This document shows, piece after piece, positions 36,217-45,444 of a stretch of DNA of 64,000 nt. The stretch's first letter is position 1; each line of letters begins with the position of its first letter. Origin of the DNA: Marinifilum flexuosum (GTDB lineage Bacteria; Bacteroidota; Bacteroidia; Bacteroidales; Marinifilaceae); NCBI RefSeq assembly GCF_003610555.1, contig NZ_RAPQ01000008.1:674490-738489 (forward strand), written 5' to 3'. The notes beneath the pieces are model-generated. The model saw only the letters and a program-made list of their open reading frames with translations, searched no databases and was not told the DNA's origin. The translations under genes were made by a program, and so were the position numbers.

Positions 36217-36444
36217 ATGAAACTGCTGTTGACGCTTAAAAAAATAGGGATGTTTTATTACGAAGGATTTGCAGGGCAAAAATCATGGAGTAGACAAGTA
36301 TGGTTGATTATCATCTTGAAATTATTTATTATGTTTTTTGTTTTAAAGCTATTCTTTTTTCCAAATTTTCTAAAAACAAAATATACTAACGATAAGGATC
36401 GCGGTGATTACGTGATTGAACAATTAACTAATCCTAAAAAATAG
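36217..36444 (+). CDS. DUF4492 protein preceding cytochrome bd
   Basis: A 75-residue membrane protein: an amphipathic start with YYEGFAGQKSWSRQVW, one transmembrane helix (LIIILKLFIMFFVLKLFFF), and a basic, polar tail (PNFLKTKYTNDKDRG). DUF4492 members sit directly before cydA in many Bacteroidota, as here (4 bases before cydA), so it is probably an assembly factor or accessory subunit of the bd oxidase. Its specific role is not known. Confidence 0.85.
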   Translation: MKLLLTLKKIGMFYYEGFAGQKSWSRQVWLIIILKLFIMFFVLKLFFFPNFLKTKYTNDKDRGDYVIEQLTNPKK

Positions 36445-36448
36445 TAAT

Positions 36449-38002
36449 ATGATTGAAAACTTCGACATGTCATTGGTCGATTGGTCCAGAGCTCAATTTG
36501 CTTTAACAGCAATGTATCACTGGATATTTGTGCCATTGACACTGGGTTTGGCTTTCATTATAGCCATAATGGAAACCATCTATGTGAAAACAGGAAATCC
36601 GGAATGGAAAAAGATCACAAAGTTTTGGATGACACTATTTGGAATTAACTTTGCAATAGGTGTAGCTACCGGAATTATTCTGGAATTTGAGTTTGGTACC
36701 AACTGGTCGAATTATTCCTGGTTTGTGGGTGATATTTTTGGGGCACCTTTGGCGGTAGAAGGTATTATGGCATTTTTCATGGAATCTACCTTTATCGCTG
36801 TGATGTTCTTTGGGTGGAATAAGGTAAGCAAGAAGTTTCACCTAATATCAACATGGTTGGTTGCAGTAGGATCAAACCTCTCAGCTTTATGGATTTTGGT
36901 TGCCAATGGTTGGATGCAAAATCCAGTAGGAATGAAATTTAATCCGGATACTGCCAGAAATGAAATGGTGAATTTTTGGGATGTTCTTTTCTCTCCAACA
37001 GCAGTTAATAAGTTTTTACATACGATCTCATCGGCGTATACTTTAGCGGCAATTTTTGTAATTGGTGTAAGTGCATGGTATTTATTGAAGAAGTTGAATG
37101 TGCCTTTTGCCAAGAAAAGTATTGTGGTTGCAGCTGTATTTGGTTTAATAACCTCATTGTTTACAGTTATGACTGGTGACAATTCAGCACGTGAAATTGT
37201 TCGCGATCAGCCTATGAAGTTTGCCGCTATGGAAGGTTTATATGATGGTTCGAAAGGTGCAGGATTGGTAGCTTTTGGTATAATGTCGTCTACTTCGGAA
37301 AATGGAAACGACAACATGAAGGACTTTAATTTTAAGCTTGAAATTCCAAACCTGCTTTCCTATATGGCTTATATGGATGGCGATGCTTTTGTTCCCGGAG
37401 TAAATGATGTGATCAATGGATTTACTGATAATGATGGAGTAGTTCATCCTTCGGTAAGGACCAAAATAGAAATGGGACGTAAGGCCATTCATGCCTTGAA
37501 AACCTACAAGAAAGCTCAGAAAGATAAGGATGTTAATTTGGCTCAGACTTCTCTTGATGAGTTGAATGAGAACTTTAAATATTTTGGTTACGGATATTTT
37601 GATGATCCATACAATACCGTACCGCCAATCTCAATAACCTTCTATAGTTTCCATATTATGGTTGGATTGGGAATGTGGTTTTTACTGCTATTTACATTGG
37701 CCTTATTGTTCGTTTATAAAGAATCGATTGTGAGTAATAAGTGGTTTTTGCGTGCTGCAATTTGGAGTATTCCATTGGCCTATGTTGCGTCGCAAAGTGG
37801 TTGGATTGTTGCAGAAATGGGACGTCAGCCATGGGTGATTCAAGATCTGATGCCTACTCTTACTGCAGTATCAAATATCGATATAACATCTGTTCAGATC
37901 ACTTTCTTTTTGTTTTTGACTATTTTTACTGGATTATTAATTGCTGAGATTAAAATCATGTTGAAACAAATAAAACTTGGACCAAATCATGGAGGGCATT
38001 AA
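36449..38002 (+). CDS. cydA: Cytochrome bd ubiquinol/menaquinol oxidase subunit I
   Basis: The haem-bearing subunit of the high-affinity bd oxidase, oxidising quinol and reducing O2 without proton pumping. The 517-residue protein has the haem b595 histidine in MYHWIFVPLT, EFEFGTNWSNYSWFVGDIFGAPLA, FMESTFIAVMFFGW, the quinol-loop region beginning GDNSAREI, and GRQPWVIQDLMPT near the end. The stretch between helices (about residues 250-390) is rich in charged residues. It is 2 bases before cydB and 4 bases after DUF4492. The call is secure. Confidence 0.97.
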   Translation: MIENFDMSLVDWSRAQFALTAMYHWIFVPLTLGLAFIIAIMETIYVKTGNPEWKKITKFWMTLFGINFAIGVATGIILEFEFGTNWSNYSWFVGDIFGAPLAVEGIMAFFMESTFIAVMFFGWNKVSKKFHLISTWLVAVGSNLSALWILVANGWMQNPVGMKFNPDTARNEMVNFWDVLFSPTAVNKFLHTISSAYTLAAIFVIGVSAWYLLKKLNVPFAKKSIVVAAVFGLITSLFTVMTGDNSAREIVRDQPMKFAAMEGLYDGSKGAGLVAFGIMSSTSENGNDNMKDFNFKLEIPNLLSYMAYMDGDAFVPGVNDVINGFTDNDGVVHPSVRTKIEMGRKAIHALKTYKKAQKDKDVNLAQTSLDELNENFKYFGYGYFDDPYNTVPPISITFYSFHIMVGLGMWFLLLFTLALLFVYKESIVSNKWFLRAAIWSIPLAYVASQSGWIVAEMGRQPWVIQDLMPTLTAVSNIDITSVQITFFLFLTIFTGLLIAEIKIMLKQIKLGPNHGGH

Positions 38003-38004
38003 TC

Positions 38005-39138
38005 ATGTTTGAAAATTTATCACATTTAGCATTACAACAATATTGGTGGGTGATTGACTCACTTTTAGGGAGTATTTTGGTTTTCTTAATGTTCGTTCAA
38101 GGAGGGCAAACTTTAATATATCGATTGGGAAAATCCGATGAAGAACGAACGCTTTTAATTAATGCCCTTGGCCGTAAGTGGGAATTTACATTTACTACCT
38201 TAGTTACATTCGGAGGAGCAATGTTTGCTTCGTTTCCATTGTTTTATTCAACCTCTTTTGGTGGAGCTTATTGGGTTTGGATGGCTATTCTTTTTTGTTT
38301 TATCATTCAGGCTGTAGCTTATGAGTTTCGTTCTAAACCATCAAATGTTTGGGGAGCCAAAACTTTTGAGGTGTTCTTGTTTATTAATGGTTTACTTGGG
38401 ACAATTTTGATTGGAACAGCTGTAGGAACATTTTTTAATGGAGCAGAATTTACCGTTAATGAATTGAATCAATCAAGATGGGCAAATCCATATGGTGGAT
38501 TAGAGGCAGTTTTAAACTTACACAATGTAGCTTTGGGATTAACTGTTTTCTTTCTGGCGCGTTTGTTGGGAAGCTTATACTTCATGAATCATATCGAACA
38601 TGAAGCAATTTTTAATCGATCGAAAAAGCAATTGTTGTATTGTGGAATTCCTTTTTTAGTGGTTTTCTTATTTTTTGCAATTCGCTTGTTGGTTATGGAT
38701 GGTTTTGCTATTGATGCAGAAACGGGAACCGTAAGTGTTGAGGCATACAAATACTTGCACAACTTTTTGGCAATGCCATTGGTACTAATTTTATTCCTTG
38801 TTGGTGTTGTATTGGTGTTGTTTGGATTGATTAAATCATATTTAGCAGAAAAATATACCAAAGGAATTTGGTTTACTGGTGGAGGAACAATTTTGGTAGT
38901 ATTTACACTTTTCTTGCTGGCAGGGTTTAACCATACTGCTTTTTATCCATCTAATGCTGATTTGCAGTCTTCCTTAACCATTCAGAATGCATCAGCTTCG
39001 CATTACACTTTAACGGCAATGAGCTATGTGTCCTTAATGGTTCCTTTTGTAATTGCCTACATTGTATGGGCTTGGAGAGCAATCAATAATAAAAAATTAG
39101 ATTTGGAAGAATTGAGAAATGAAGATCATTTGTACTAA
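38005..39138 (+). CDS. cydB: Cytochrome bd oxidase subunit II
   Basis: The membrane partner of CydA with about eight or nine helices in 377 residues. Family features are the early WWVIDSLLGSILVFLMFVQGGQT and the conserved RALGRKWEFTFTTLVTFGGAMFASFP-like stretch, present here as LIYRLGKSDEERTLLINALGRKW and FGGAMFASFPLFYS. The gene starts 2 bases after cydA stops and is followed after 12 bases by a 36-codon CydX-like gene. The call is secure. Confidence 0.95.
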   Translation: MFENLSHLALQQYWWVIDSLLGSILVFLMFVQGGQTLIYRLGKSDEERTLLINALGRKWEFTFTTLVTFGGAMFASFPLFYSTSFGGAYWVWMAILFCFIIQAVAYEFRSKPSNVWGAKTFEVFLFINGLLGTILIGTAVGTFFNGAEFTVNELNQSRWANPYGGLEAVLNLHNVALGLTVFFLARLLGSLYFMNHIEHEAIFNRSKKQLLYCGIPFLVVFLFFAIRLLVMDGFAIDAETGTVSVEAYKYLHNFLAMPLVLILFLVGVVLVLFGLIKSYLAEKYTKGIWFTGGGTILVVFTLFLLAGFNHTAFYPSNADLQSSLTIQNASASHYTLTAMSYVSLMVPFVIAYIVWAWRAINNKKLDLEELRNEDHLY

Positions 39139-39150
39139 AAATAGAGAATC

Positions 39151-39261
39151 ATGTATTTATCATCAATAATATGGCTTTTTACCTGGCCACTCTTAATATA
39201 TGTAAGCTATAAAGCTGTAAGATATGCTTTAAGAAAGTTAGAATCGAAGCTTGAAGAGTAA
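39151..39261 (+). CDS. CydX-like 36-residue membrane microprotein
   Basis: A 36-codon frame starting 12 bases after cydB and ending just before the operon terminator. The product has one helix (IIWLFTWPLLIYVSYKAV) followed by a basic, helical, charged tail (RYALRKLESKLEE). This length, position and shape are those of CydX/CydS-type third subunits of cytochrome bd in other phyla, although no sequence similarity is claimed. It is a good candidate for an unannotated bd subunit. It is too short for default gene finders. Confidence 0.68.
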   Translation: MYLSSIIWLFTWPLLIYVSYKAVRYALRKLESKLEE

Positions 39262-39270
39262 GATAATTTG

Positions 39271-39304
39271 ATCGGCAATCATTTAATGATTGCCGATTGT
39301 TTTA
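39271..39304 (+). terminator. Rho-independent terminator of the cytochrome bd operon
   Basis: ATCGGCAATCAT (39271-39282) pairs perfectly with ATGATTGCCGAT (39286-39297) around TTA, then TGTTTT. It comes 10 bases after the microprotein stop, which puts that small gene inside the cyd transcript. Confidence 0.88.
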
Positions 39305-39310
39305 AATGAA

Positions 39311-39341
39311 TTTTTAGATATCAACTAAAAATGTATTTTTG
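39311..39341 (+). promoter_or_regulatory. Promoter of the DAHP synthase/chorismate mutase gene
   Basis: TTTT (39311-39314), a 19-base spacer and TATTTTTG (39334-39341) fit the Bacteroidota promoter, 21 bases before the ATG at 39362 and just after the cyd terminator. Confidence 0.65.
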
Positions 39342-39361
39342 TGCATCCTAATTTTTAAGAT

Positions 39362-40456
39362 ATGAGTGGATTGGATAATATCAAACCTATACATAATTGG
39401 TTCAGTAAGAAGTTGGATACACATCCGATAGTGATTAGTGGACCTTGTAGTGCTGAGTCTGAGGAGCAGTTGGTATCAACTGCAAAGGCTTTAAATGATA
39501 CAGAACAGGTTCAGATATTTCGAGCTGGAGTTTGGAAACCTAGAACCAGACCAAATTCTTTTGAAGGAAGAGGTTTGGATGCCTTACAGTGGCTAAATAC
39601 CGTAAAACAGGAAACTGGCTTGTTAACCATGGTAGAGGTGGCATCGCCTAAGCATGTTGAAATGTGTTTGCGCCATAATGTTGATATATTGTGGATTGGA
39701 GCACGAACAACATCAAATCCATTCTCGGTTCAGGAATTGGCAAGTGCATTGCAAGGAATGAATATGCCTGTAATGGTTAAAAATCCTATTAATCCAGATA
39801 TCAATCTTTGGATTGGAGCTTTAGAGCGCATACACAAAGCGGGAATCTCAAAACTTGCGGCAATTCATCGAGGTTTTTATCCGTTCGAGAAGACCATTCT
39901 ACGAAATATCCCTAAATGGGAAATTCCTATTGAATTAAAATCGCGCTTCCATAATTTACCTATTATTTGCGATCCTAGTCATATTGCAGGAAGTAGAAAA
40001 TACATTCACGAAATGGCTCAGAAAGCTATGGATTTAAATATGGATGGCTTAATGATAGAAAGTCATATTTGTCCTGATGAAGCTTTGAGTGATGCCGATC
40101 AGCAACTAACACCTGAGGATTTAAATCAAATGCTGAGAAGTTTGGTTTGTCGATTACATGTAGTGGGCGATGAAGAGATTGATCAGCTTGTGAAATATAG
40201 AAGTCAAATTGACTCGGTAGATGCACAGTTGATTGAGTTGCTTGCGCAGCGAATGAATATTGTTGAAGAAATAGGAGAGTACAAAAAGGAGAAGAATATG
40301 ACGATTCTACAACTTCAGCGATGGGAAAAGGTTCGTGAGCGTGGAGTTGATCTTGCAAAAAGCCTGGGATTGTCGGAGAAGTTCACCACTCAATTGTTAA
40401 GAATGATTCACAAAGAAGCCATTCTTCGACAGAATGAAGTGATGAATAGAAAGTAA
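39362..40456 (+). CDS. Bifunctional DAHP synthase / chorismate mutase (type II)
   Basis: Makes 3-deoxy-D-arabino-heptulosonate-7-phosphate from PEP and erythrose-4-phosphate, and carries a C-terminal chorismate mutase. The 364-residue protein begins with the aldolase-fold DAHP domain (residues about 15-260; motifs ISGPCSAES, FRAGVWKPRTRPNSFEG, ICDPSHIAGSR, MDGLMIESH). The AroQ-type mutase is at 270-355 (YRSQIDSVDAQLIELLAQR, EIGEYKKEKNM). Order DAHP-then-mutase and length fit the Bacteroidota bifunctional enzyme, which allows channelled or feedback-controlled aromatic synthesis. It forms a single-gene transcript with its own promoter. The call is secure. Confidence 0.95.
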   Translation: MSGLDNIKPIHNWFSKKLDTHPIVISGPCSAESEEQLVSTAKALNDTEQVQIFRAGVWKPRTRPNSFEGRGLDALQWLNTVKQETGLLTMVEVASPKHVEMCLRHNVDILWIGARTTSNPFSVQELASALQGMNMPVMVKNPINPDINLWIGALERIHKAGISKLAAIHRGFYPFEKTILRNIPKWEIPIELKSRFHNLPIICDPSHIAGSRKYIHEMAQKAMDLNMDGLMIESHICPDEALSDADQQLTPEDLNQMLRSLVCRLHVVGDEEIDQLVKYRSQIDSVDAQLIELLAQRMNIVEEIGEYKKEKNMTILQLQRWEKVRERGVDLAKSLGLSEKFTTQLLRMIHKEAILRQNEVMNRK

Positions 40457-40574
40457 ATCAAACTACCTGCGATAACTTTTTTATTGAGCATTTATTTTTA
40501 CAGAATCTATATTATTATGATTTAATAATTCTTTGTGCTTTTGTGTTCACAAAGTTTATGATTTTGTTTAGTTT

Positions 40575-40599
40575 AAGGTGATCAAAAAAAAATCACCTT
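40575..40599 (+). other. Hairpin abutting the start codon of the DUF3857 gene
   Basis: AAGGTGAT (40575-40582) pairs with ATCACCTT (40592-40599) around a loop of C and eight A; the ATG follows at 40600. The stem would occlude the ribosome-binding region, and the A-rich loop could be the binding site for a regulator or ribosome. A CTTTGTG/CACAAAG inverted pair lies about 30 bases upstream. Confidence 0.5.
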
Positions 40600-42537
40600 A
40601 TGAAAAGCCTAATAAAAGCTTATTTGTTTATAACCTGTTTGTTGGTTGTGAGCTATGACTCTCATGCAAAAGGAATAAAGTATGGGAAATTCTCAAAAGA
40701 TGAAATCTTACTATCAGAATGCTCTTACGAAACGGATGCAGTTGCTGTTATTTTAAGTAAAACTTGTGTGGTTGATGTAAGTTACAGAGCAATCAATTAC
40801 CGACATCACGTTAGGGTTAAAATTCTTAAGGAAGAGGGTTTAGATAAAGCTAATATAGAACTCCCATATTGGCGAAAAGATGGATTGGAAAAGATCACAT
40901 CAGTCAAAGGACACACCATAAATTTTGATGAGAATAAAAGCAAAGAGGTTACTGATCTTAATGGGAAGTCTGTTTTCGATGTTGACTTGAATGAAAGTTA
41001 TGGAGCTGTACGTTTTGGGATGCCAAATGTAAAGGTGGGTTCAATAATAGAATATAAATATACGCTAGTTTCCAATTTCTACTCTTACCTGGATACATGG
41101 TATTTTCAAGATGATATTCCAACCTTATACAGTTCTATTAAGGTAAGTATTCCAGAATCATTTAGATATAATATGGTAAGCTTTGGGCATAGGCTAACAG
41201 CGAAATATCCATCCGTAAGTAGCAATGAGTGGATATTAACCAATTTAAGTTCGATAAAAGAAGAGCCATATGTGAATAACCATATGGATTTTGTTGAGCA
41301 AATTCGTTTTCAGCTAACGGGGTATTATAAAAATGCCGATGGAATAGCTGGAGGTATTGAATTTATTACAGTAAAATCTACATGGGATAAATTAGCCAGT
41401 GAATATTTGAGGGCTTTCGACTTTTTTGGAAGAAAAGGCTATGCTAAAAAAGTTGTAGAGCAAATTTTAGATGGGGATGAAAACAATTGGGAAAAATTGG
41501 AGAAGATATATGACTATGTTCGAACTCAGGTAAAGTGGGATGGAGAATATCGTTTATATCCTAAAAAATCTGCTCCCAAAATCTTAGAAGAAAAGGTAGC
41601 ATCAAATTCGGAGATAAATTACCTGTTGGTTTTACTTTTAAGAGAAGCTGGATTAAAAGCTGAACCTGCTTTAACTCGTACCAATAACTTAGGACTTTTA
41701 CAAAAGAGCTATCCTTTGATGAGCCAGTTCAATCAGGCTTTAGCTTATGTAGAAATATTTGGAAAGAAGCTGTTTTTAAATGCTACTTCGCCTTATAGGC
41801 CATATCAGTTATTGGAAGAGAATGACTTGAATTACTTTGCTTTGGTGATCGAAAAAAATAAAGCTCGATGGGAAAAGGTAGTGGCATATAGAAAATCTCG
41901 TCAACAGTTGGTGCTAAACTATGATTTTACAAATATTGATGATCCAAACTGTAATTTTAAAATTATAGAGAGTGGCTATTATGCAGTAAAATCAAGAAAG
42001 TACATCAAGAAGTTTGGTTTGGAAGAGTTTCTGAAAACCATGATTGATGAATCGGAAGTAGAATTGAATAAAGATTCAGTTCAGATGCTTAGCCTTGATA
42101 ACGTCAATAAACCTTTGGAAATCACATGTAAGTTGCCAATGACAGAAGTGGATTTAGAAAACGATATGATCTATTTTGAACCCATCCCTAATATTTTTAC
42201 AGATAATCCATTTCTAAAAGAAGATAGGCAATATCGTATTGATTTTAATTATAATCGATATCAGTCTATCCTTATTAATATAAAGCTTCCCGAAGGCTCT
42301 CATGTTGAGGATTGGCCAAAGTCAAAAGTGATTAAACTTTCTGAAGGTTTTGGGAAGTATTTGATAACAACAAAAAAACAAACTGATGGCTTGCAGGTGA
42401 GGACTCTTTTTGAGATTAAAAAAGCTTTCTTCAGTAAAGACTATTATAGAGAATTAAGAGAATTATTTACGCATATGCTATCCTCCATAAAGGAGCAGGT
42501 AGTAATTCAAAAGAACAATACATTATCAGAAAAATAG
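40600..42537 (+). CDS. Secreted DUF3857 / transglutaminase-like protein
   Basis: A 645-residue exported protein with a signal peptide ending near SHAK. Residues about 50-230 are a DUF3857 domain (VSYRAINYRHHVRVKIL, IEYKYTLVSNF). Residues about 270-400 are a transglutaminase-like domain (IYDYVRTQVKWDGEYRL, followed by NYLLVLLLREAGLKAEPALTRT). The usual catalytic cysteine seems replaced: the position corresponding to the helix start reads SEINYLLVLLLREAG, with no Cys, so it may be non-catalytic. It abuts the CPBP protease gene, whose ATG follows its stop immediately. Biochemical role unknown. Confidence 0.75.
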   Translation: MKSLIKAYLFITCLLVVSYDSHAKGIKYGKFSKDEILLSECSYETDAVAVILSKTCVVDVSYRAINYRHHVRVKILKEEGLDKANIELPYWRKDGLEKITSVKGHTINFDENKSKEVTDLNGKSVFDVDLNESYGAVRFGMPNVKVGSIIEYKYTLVSNFYSYLDTWYFQDDIPTLYSSIKVSIPESFRYNMVSFGHRLTAKYPSVSSNEWILTNLSSIKEEPYVNNHMDFVEQIRFQLTGYYKNADGIAGGIEFITVKSTWDKLASEYLRAFDFFGRKGYAKKVVEQILDGDENNWEKLEKIYDYVRTQVKWDGEYRLYPKKSAPKILEEKVASNSEINYLLVLLLREAGLKAEPALTRTNNLGLLQKSYPLMSQFNQALAYVEIFGKKLFLNATSPYRPYQLLEENDLNYFALVIEKNKARWEKVVAYRKSRQQLVLNYDFTNIDDPNCNFKIIESGYYAVKSRKYIKKFGLEEFLKTMIDESEVELNKDSVQMLSLDNVNKPLEITCKLPMTEVDLENDMIYFEPIPNIFTDNPFLKEDRQYRIDFNYNRYQSILINIKLPEGSHVEDWPKSKVIKLSEGFGKYLITTKKQTDGLQVRTLFEIKKAFFSKDYYRELRELFTHMLSSIKEQVVIQKNNTLSEK

Positions 42538-43392
42538 ATGGAAGAAATGAACACACAACAGCAAGAAGCTGTTAAGACCGAAAAAATGGCATATCCAAGC
42601 ATTAAGCAATCGTGGGGAATAATAGGAATTTTATTGCTGGTTATGATTGGATACAGTATACCTGTTGGATTAATTCAGTATGCACTGGGAGATGTTTTGC
42701 AGGGTCCTATGAGTTTTGTTAATTATGCTGTGCCATTAGGCATTATGATTTTTATTGCTATAAGTTTTAAAAAGAAAAATCACAAAAATGAAAGCGCCAT
42801 TGCATTTAATCCATTCCCTCTGGTTATTCTGCCTATGGTGGTAATTGTAACCTTATGCATGTTGGTAATAAATATTGAAATCACTAGTTGGGTGCCAGCA
42901 CCTGAGTGGTTGATGGATTTATTTAAGAACATGATGCAGGACAACATTTGGGGATTTGTAACAGTGGCTGTTGCAGCACCTATTCTAGAGGAGTTATTAA
43001 TGAGAGGAATTGTGCTTGATGGATTACTAAAAAACTATAATCCTTGGAAAGCGATTGTTTGGTCGGCAGTATTTTTTGGGATTATGCATTTTAATCCATG
43101 GCAATTTGTTGTAGCTTTTTTAATAGGGATTGTAATGGGATATCTATACTGGAAAACAAAATCGCTTCTGCTTTGTATGATCATTCATGCTGTGAATAAT
43201 GGAACGGCTTTTTTCCTTAGCAAATCTAATCCCGATGCTATTACATGGAAAGAGATGTTAGGATTAGGAACTGTAGAGAGAATAGGATTGTTTTTTGCTG
43301 CTATTTTAATCGTATGGTTGGCTTATCGATATTTCGAAAATTATTTTAAGAAAAGTGATGAACCAATAGAGGAATCAAAATACAACAAGTAG
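42538..43392 (+). CDS. CPBP-family intramembrane glutamic endopeptidase
   Basis: A 284-residue membrane protein with about eight helices and the Rce1/CPBP (Abi) catalytic motifs: EELLMRGIV (EExxxR), FGIMHFN (FxxxH) and CMIIHAVNN (HxxxN). These glutamic proteases cleave membrane-associated substrates and often process or confer immunity to peptides. It begins one base after the stop of the DUF3857 gene, indicating translational coupling. The substrate is unknown. A strong bidirectional terminator follows. Confidence 0.92.
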   Translation: MEEMNTQQQEAVKTEKMAYPSIKQSWGIIGILLLVMIGYSIPVGLIQYALGDVLQGPMSFVNYAVPLGIMIFIAISFKKKNHKNESAIAFNPFPLVILPMVVIVTLCMLVINIEITSWVPAPEWLMDLFKNMMQDNIWGFVTVAVAAPILEELLMRGIVLDGLLKNYNPWKAIVWSAVFFGIMHFNPWQFVVAFLIGIVMGYLYWKTKSLLLCMIIHAVNNGTAFFLSKSNPDAITWKEMLGLGTVERIGLFFAAILIVWLAYRYFENYFKKSDEPIEESKYNK

Positions 43393-43411
43393 TAACAGAA
43401 AAGTCTAAAAT

Positions 43412-43452
43412 AAACAGAAACGCCGCAAAGATGATTTGCGGCGTTTCTGTTT
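43412..43452. terminator. Bidirectional terminator between CPBP and pssA
   Basis: An 18-bp perfect stem (43412-43429 with 43435-43452) around a GATGA loop, with AAA/TTT at the ends, sits between convergent genes. Its GC-rich core is CGCCGC/GCGGCG. Confidence 0.85.
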
Positions 43453-43463
43453 ATATGTTTTTT

Positions 43464-44207
43464 TTATTTCTTCTTGGTAAGATTATCAATGATCGAAAAC
43501 AGGATGTAAACAAAAATTACAAGAGGAATTACAAGCCATTTTACCAATACGGCCAATAAAACCAAACTCATTAAAAACAAGTATCTGATTTTGTTATCCT
43601 GCCAACTTAAGTTCTTCACCTTTAGGGCAAACATTGGTATTTCCGAAACCAATAACAGCGATGTAATTACAATGGCTACAATAATAATTGCAGGATTAGC
43701 GAGCCATTCTACAATAAAAGGATAATCGCCAAAGTGCAACACCAAAGGAATTGATGCCCAAAACATGGCATTGGTTGGTGTGTTAACCCCAATAAACGAT
43801 TCTGTTTGTCGGGTGTCGACATTAAATTTAGCCAATCTTAATCCAGAAAAAACAGGAATAAGAAAAGCCGATAATAGGATGGCAATTTGAGATGCCTCCA
43901 ATTCGGCAGGATTGAAATCGGCATGAACATCACCCAAAATAGCATATTTTAAATAAGCTAATGCAATAAGTCCGGGCGTGAATCCAAAACTTACCATATC
44001 CGCAAGAGAATCCAATTCCTTGCCCATTGGCGAATATGCCTTCAACAACCTGGCAGATAATCCATCACAGAAATCAAATATTGCAGCAATTAATACAAAG
44101 GCTGCAGCCAATTCCAAATGACCTTCAACGGCCAGTAAACTTGCTGTGCAGCCCGAAAATAAATTTAAACAGGTAATGGTGTTTGGGATGTGTTTTACAA
44201 TGCTCAT
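43464..44207 (-). CDS. pssA: CDP-diacylglycerol-serine O-phosphatidyltransferase
   Basis: Makes phosphatidylserine, the precursor of phosphatidylethanolamine, at the inner membrane. The 247-residue protein has the CDP-alcohol phosphotransferase signature D-x2-DG-x2-AR-x8-G-x3-D as FDFCDGLSARLLKAYSPMGKELDSLAD, plus about seven helices and a lysine-rich end. A TATTTTTG box on the reverse strand (44233-44240) precedes it by 25 bases. Convergent with the CPBP gene across a terminator. The call is secure. Confidence 0.94.
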   Translation of the reverse strand: MSIVKHIPNTITCLNLFSGCTASLLAVEGHLELAAAFVLIAAIFDFCDGLSARLLKAYSPMGKELDSLADMVSFGFTPGLIALAYLKYAILGDVHADFNPAELEASQIAILLSAFLIPVFSGLRLAKFNVDTRQTESFIGVNTPTNAMFWASIPLVLHFGDYPFIVEWLANPAIIIVAIVITSLLLVSEIPMFALKVKNLSWQDNKIRYLFLMSLVLLAVLVKWLVIPLVIFVYILFSIIDNLTKKK

Positions 44208-44330
44208 GCTTTCTGTTTTGTTTGTAGATTCACAAAAATAAGTGAATTTTTCGATTCTGCTTATTTACACCCCAATTATGCTACAGATTAAAAAAAGCAT
44301 ATTATTTTTACGATTCTAGAATTGTACAAT

Positions 44331-45395
44331 ATGCGAGTATTACTCACACTCTTTTTAATATTAGGATTTTGTAGTTTGTCGATGGCGCAAACTTCGGCTC
44401 CTACCTACAGTAACGAATTCCTTTCCATAGGAGTTGGTGCCCGATCTTTTGCCATGGGAAATGCCAGTGTTGCATCTCAATCGAATGTTGAGGCGGCTTA
44501 CTGGAATCCTGCCTCATTGGTTAAAATCCATAATAAATACGATGTGGCAGCCATGCATGCCGAGTATTTTGGAGGCTTGTCGGCCTACGATTATGCAGGA
44601 TTGGCTGTGAAGTTGAATAAGGAAAGTACCATTGCTTTCAGTTTTATTCGTTTTGGGGTAGATGATATCCCGAACACTTTAGAGCTGATCGATAAGGATG
44701 GAAACCTGCGTTACGATCGCATTACAACATTTACCTCTGCCGATTATGCCTTGCTGATTTCTTATGCGCGCAAAACGGGAATCAAAGGATTAGATGTTGG
44801 GGGAAATGTAAAACTAATTTACCGCCATACCGGCGATTTTGCTTCGGCCTATGGTTTTGGTATCGATTTGGCAGCGACCTATAGCACATCTTCATGGAAA
44901 TTTGGAGCACTTTTGCGCGATGCTACAAGCACATTTAATTCGTGGGTGTTTAAAACCGATCAGTTGGAAGAGGTGTTTGAAGTAACGGGTAACGAAATTC
45001 CTGAGAATTCAACCGAGTTAACCTTGCCTAAATTAATTTTGGGTGTGAGCAGAGAGTTTCAATTGTCTGATAAGTTTGCCTTGTTGGCCGAGTTCAATAC
45101 CGATCTTACTTTCGATGGCAAGCGAAATGTGTTGGTACAGGGCGATCCCATAAGTATCGATCCACATATGGGAATAGAAGCTTCCTTTAAAAAGTTCATT
45201 TTCCTGCGTGCAGGGGTAAACAACTTTCAGGAAGAAACAGATTTCGACAACAGCAAAAGCTGGACTTTTCAGCCCAACCTGGGCTTGGGAATCAACTACA
45301 AAAATTTCCGATTGGATTATGCATTAACCGATGTTGGCGACCAATCCATCGCACGATATTCCAATGTGTTCTCTTTGGCTTATTCGTTTGATTAA
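44331..45395 (+). CDS. PorV-like T9SS-associated outer-membrane protein
   Basis: A 354-residue predicted beta-barrel with a signal peptide ending near MAQT. The hallmark EFLSIGVGARSFAMGNASVA followed by EAAYWNPASL is the PorV/PorQ (UPF0164-like) N-terminus, and the C-terminal strand ends LAYSFD. In known systems PorV shuttles T9SS cargo from the translocon to the attachment complex; genomes often carry several paralogues. A TTG codon at 44322 could start three residues earlier, but the ATG at 44331 is preferred. Downstream is a 774-base gene-free gap holding the second 21-nt array. Confidence 0.82.
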   Translation: MRVLLTLFLILGFCSLSMAQTSAPTYSNEFLSIGVGARSFAMGNASVASQSNVEAAYWNPASLVKIHNKYDVAAMHAEYFGGLSAYDYAGLAVKLNKESTIAFSFIRFGVDDIPNTLELIDKDGNLRYDRITTFTSADYALLISYARKTGIKGLDVGGNVKLIYRHTGDFASAYGFGIDLAATYSTSSWKFGALLRDATSTFNSWVFKTDQLEEVFEVTGNEIPENSTELTLPKLILGVSREFQLSDKFALLAEFNTDLTFDGKRNVLVQGDPISIDPHMGIEASFKKFIFLRAGVNNFQEETDFDNSKSWTFQPNLGLGINYKNFRLDYALTDVGDQSIARYSNVFSLAYSFD

Positions 45396-45444
45396 AGATT
45401 TTTTTCATACGACCTAATGGTTCGGTTTGTGAATAGATCCTTCC

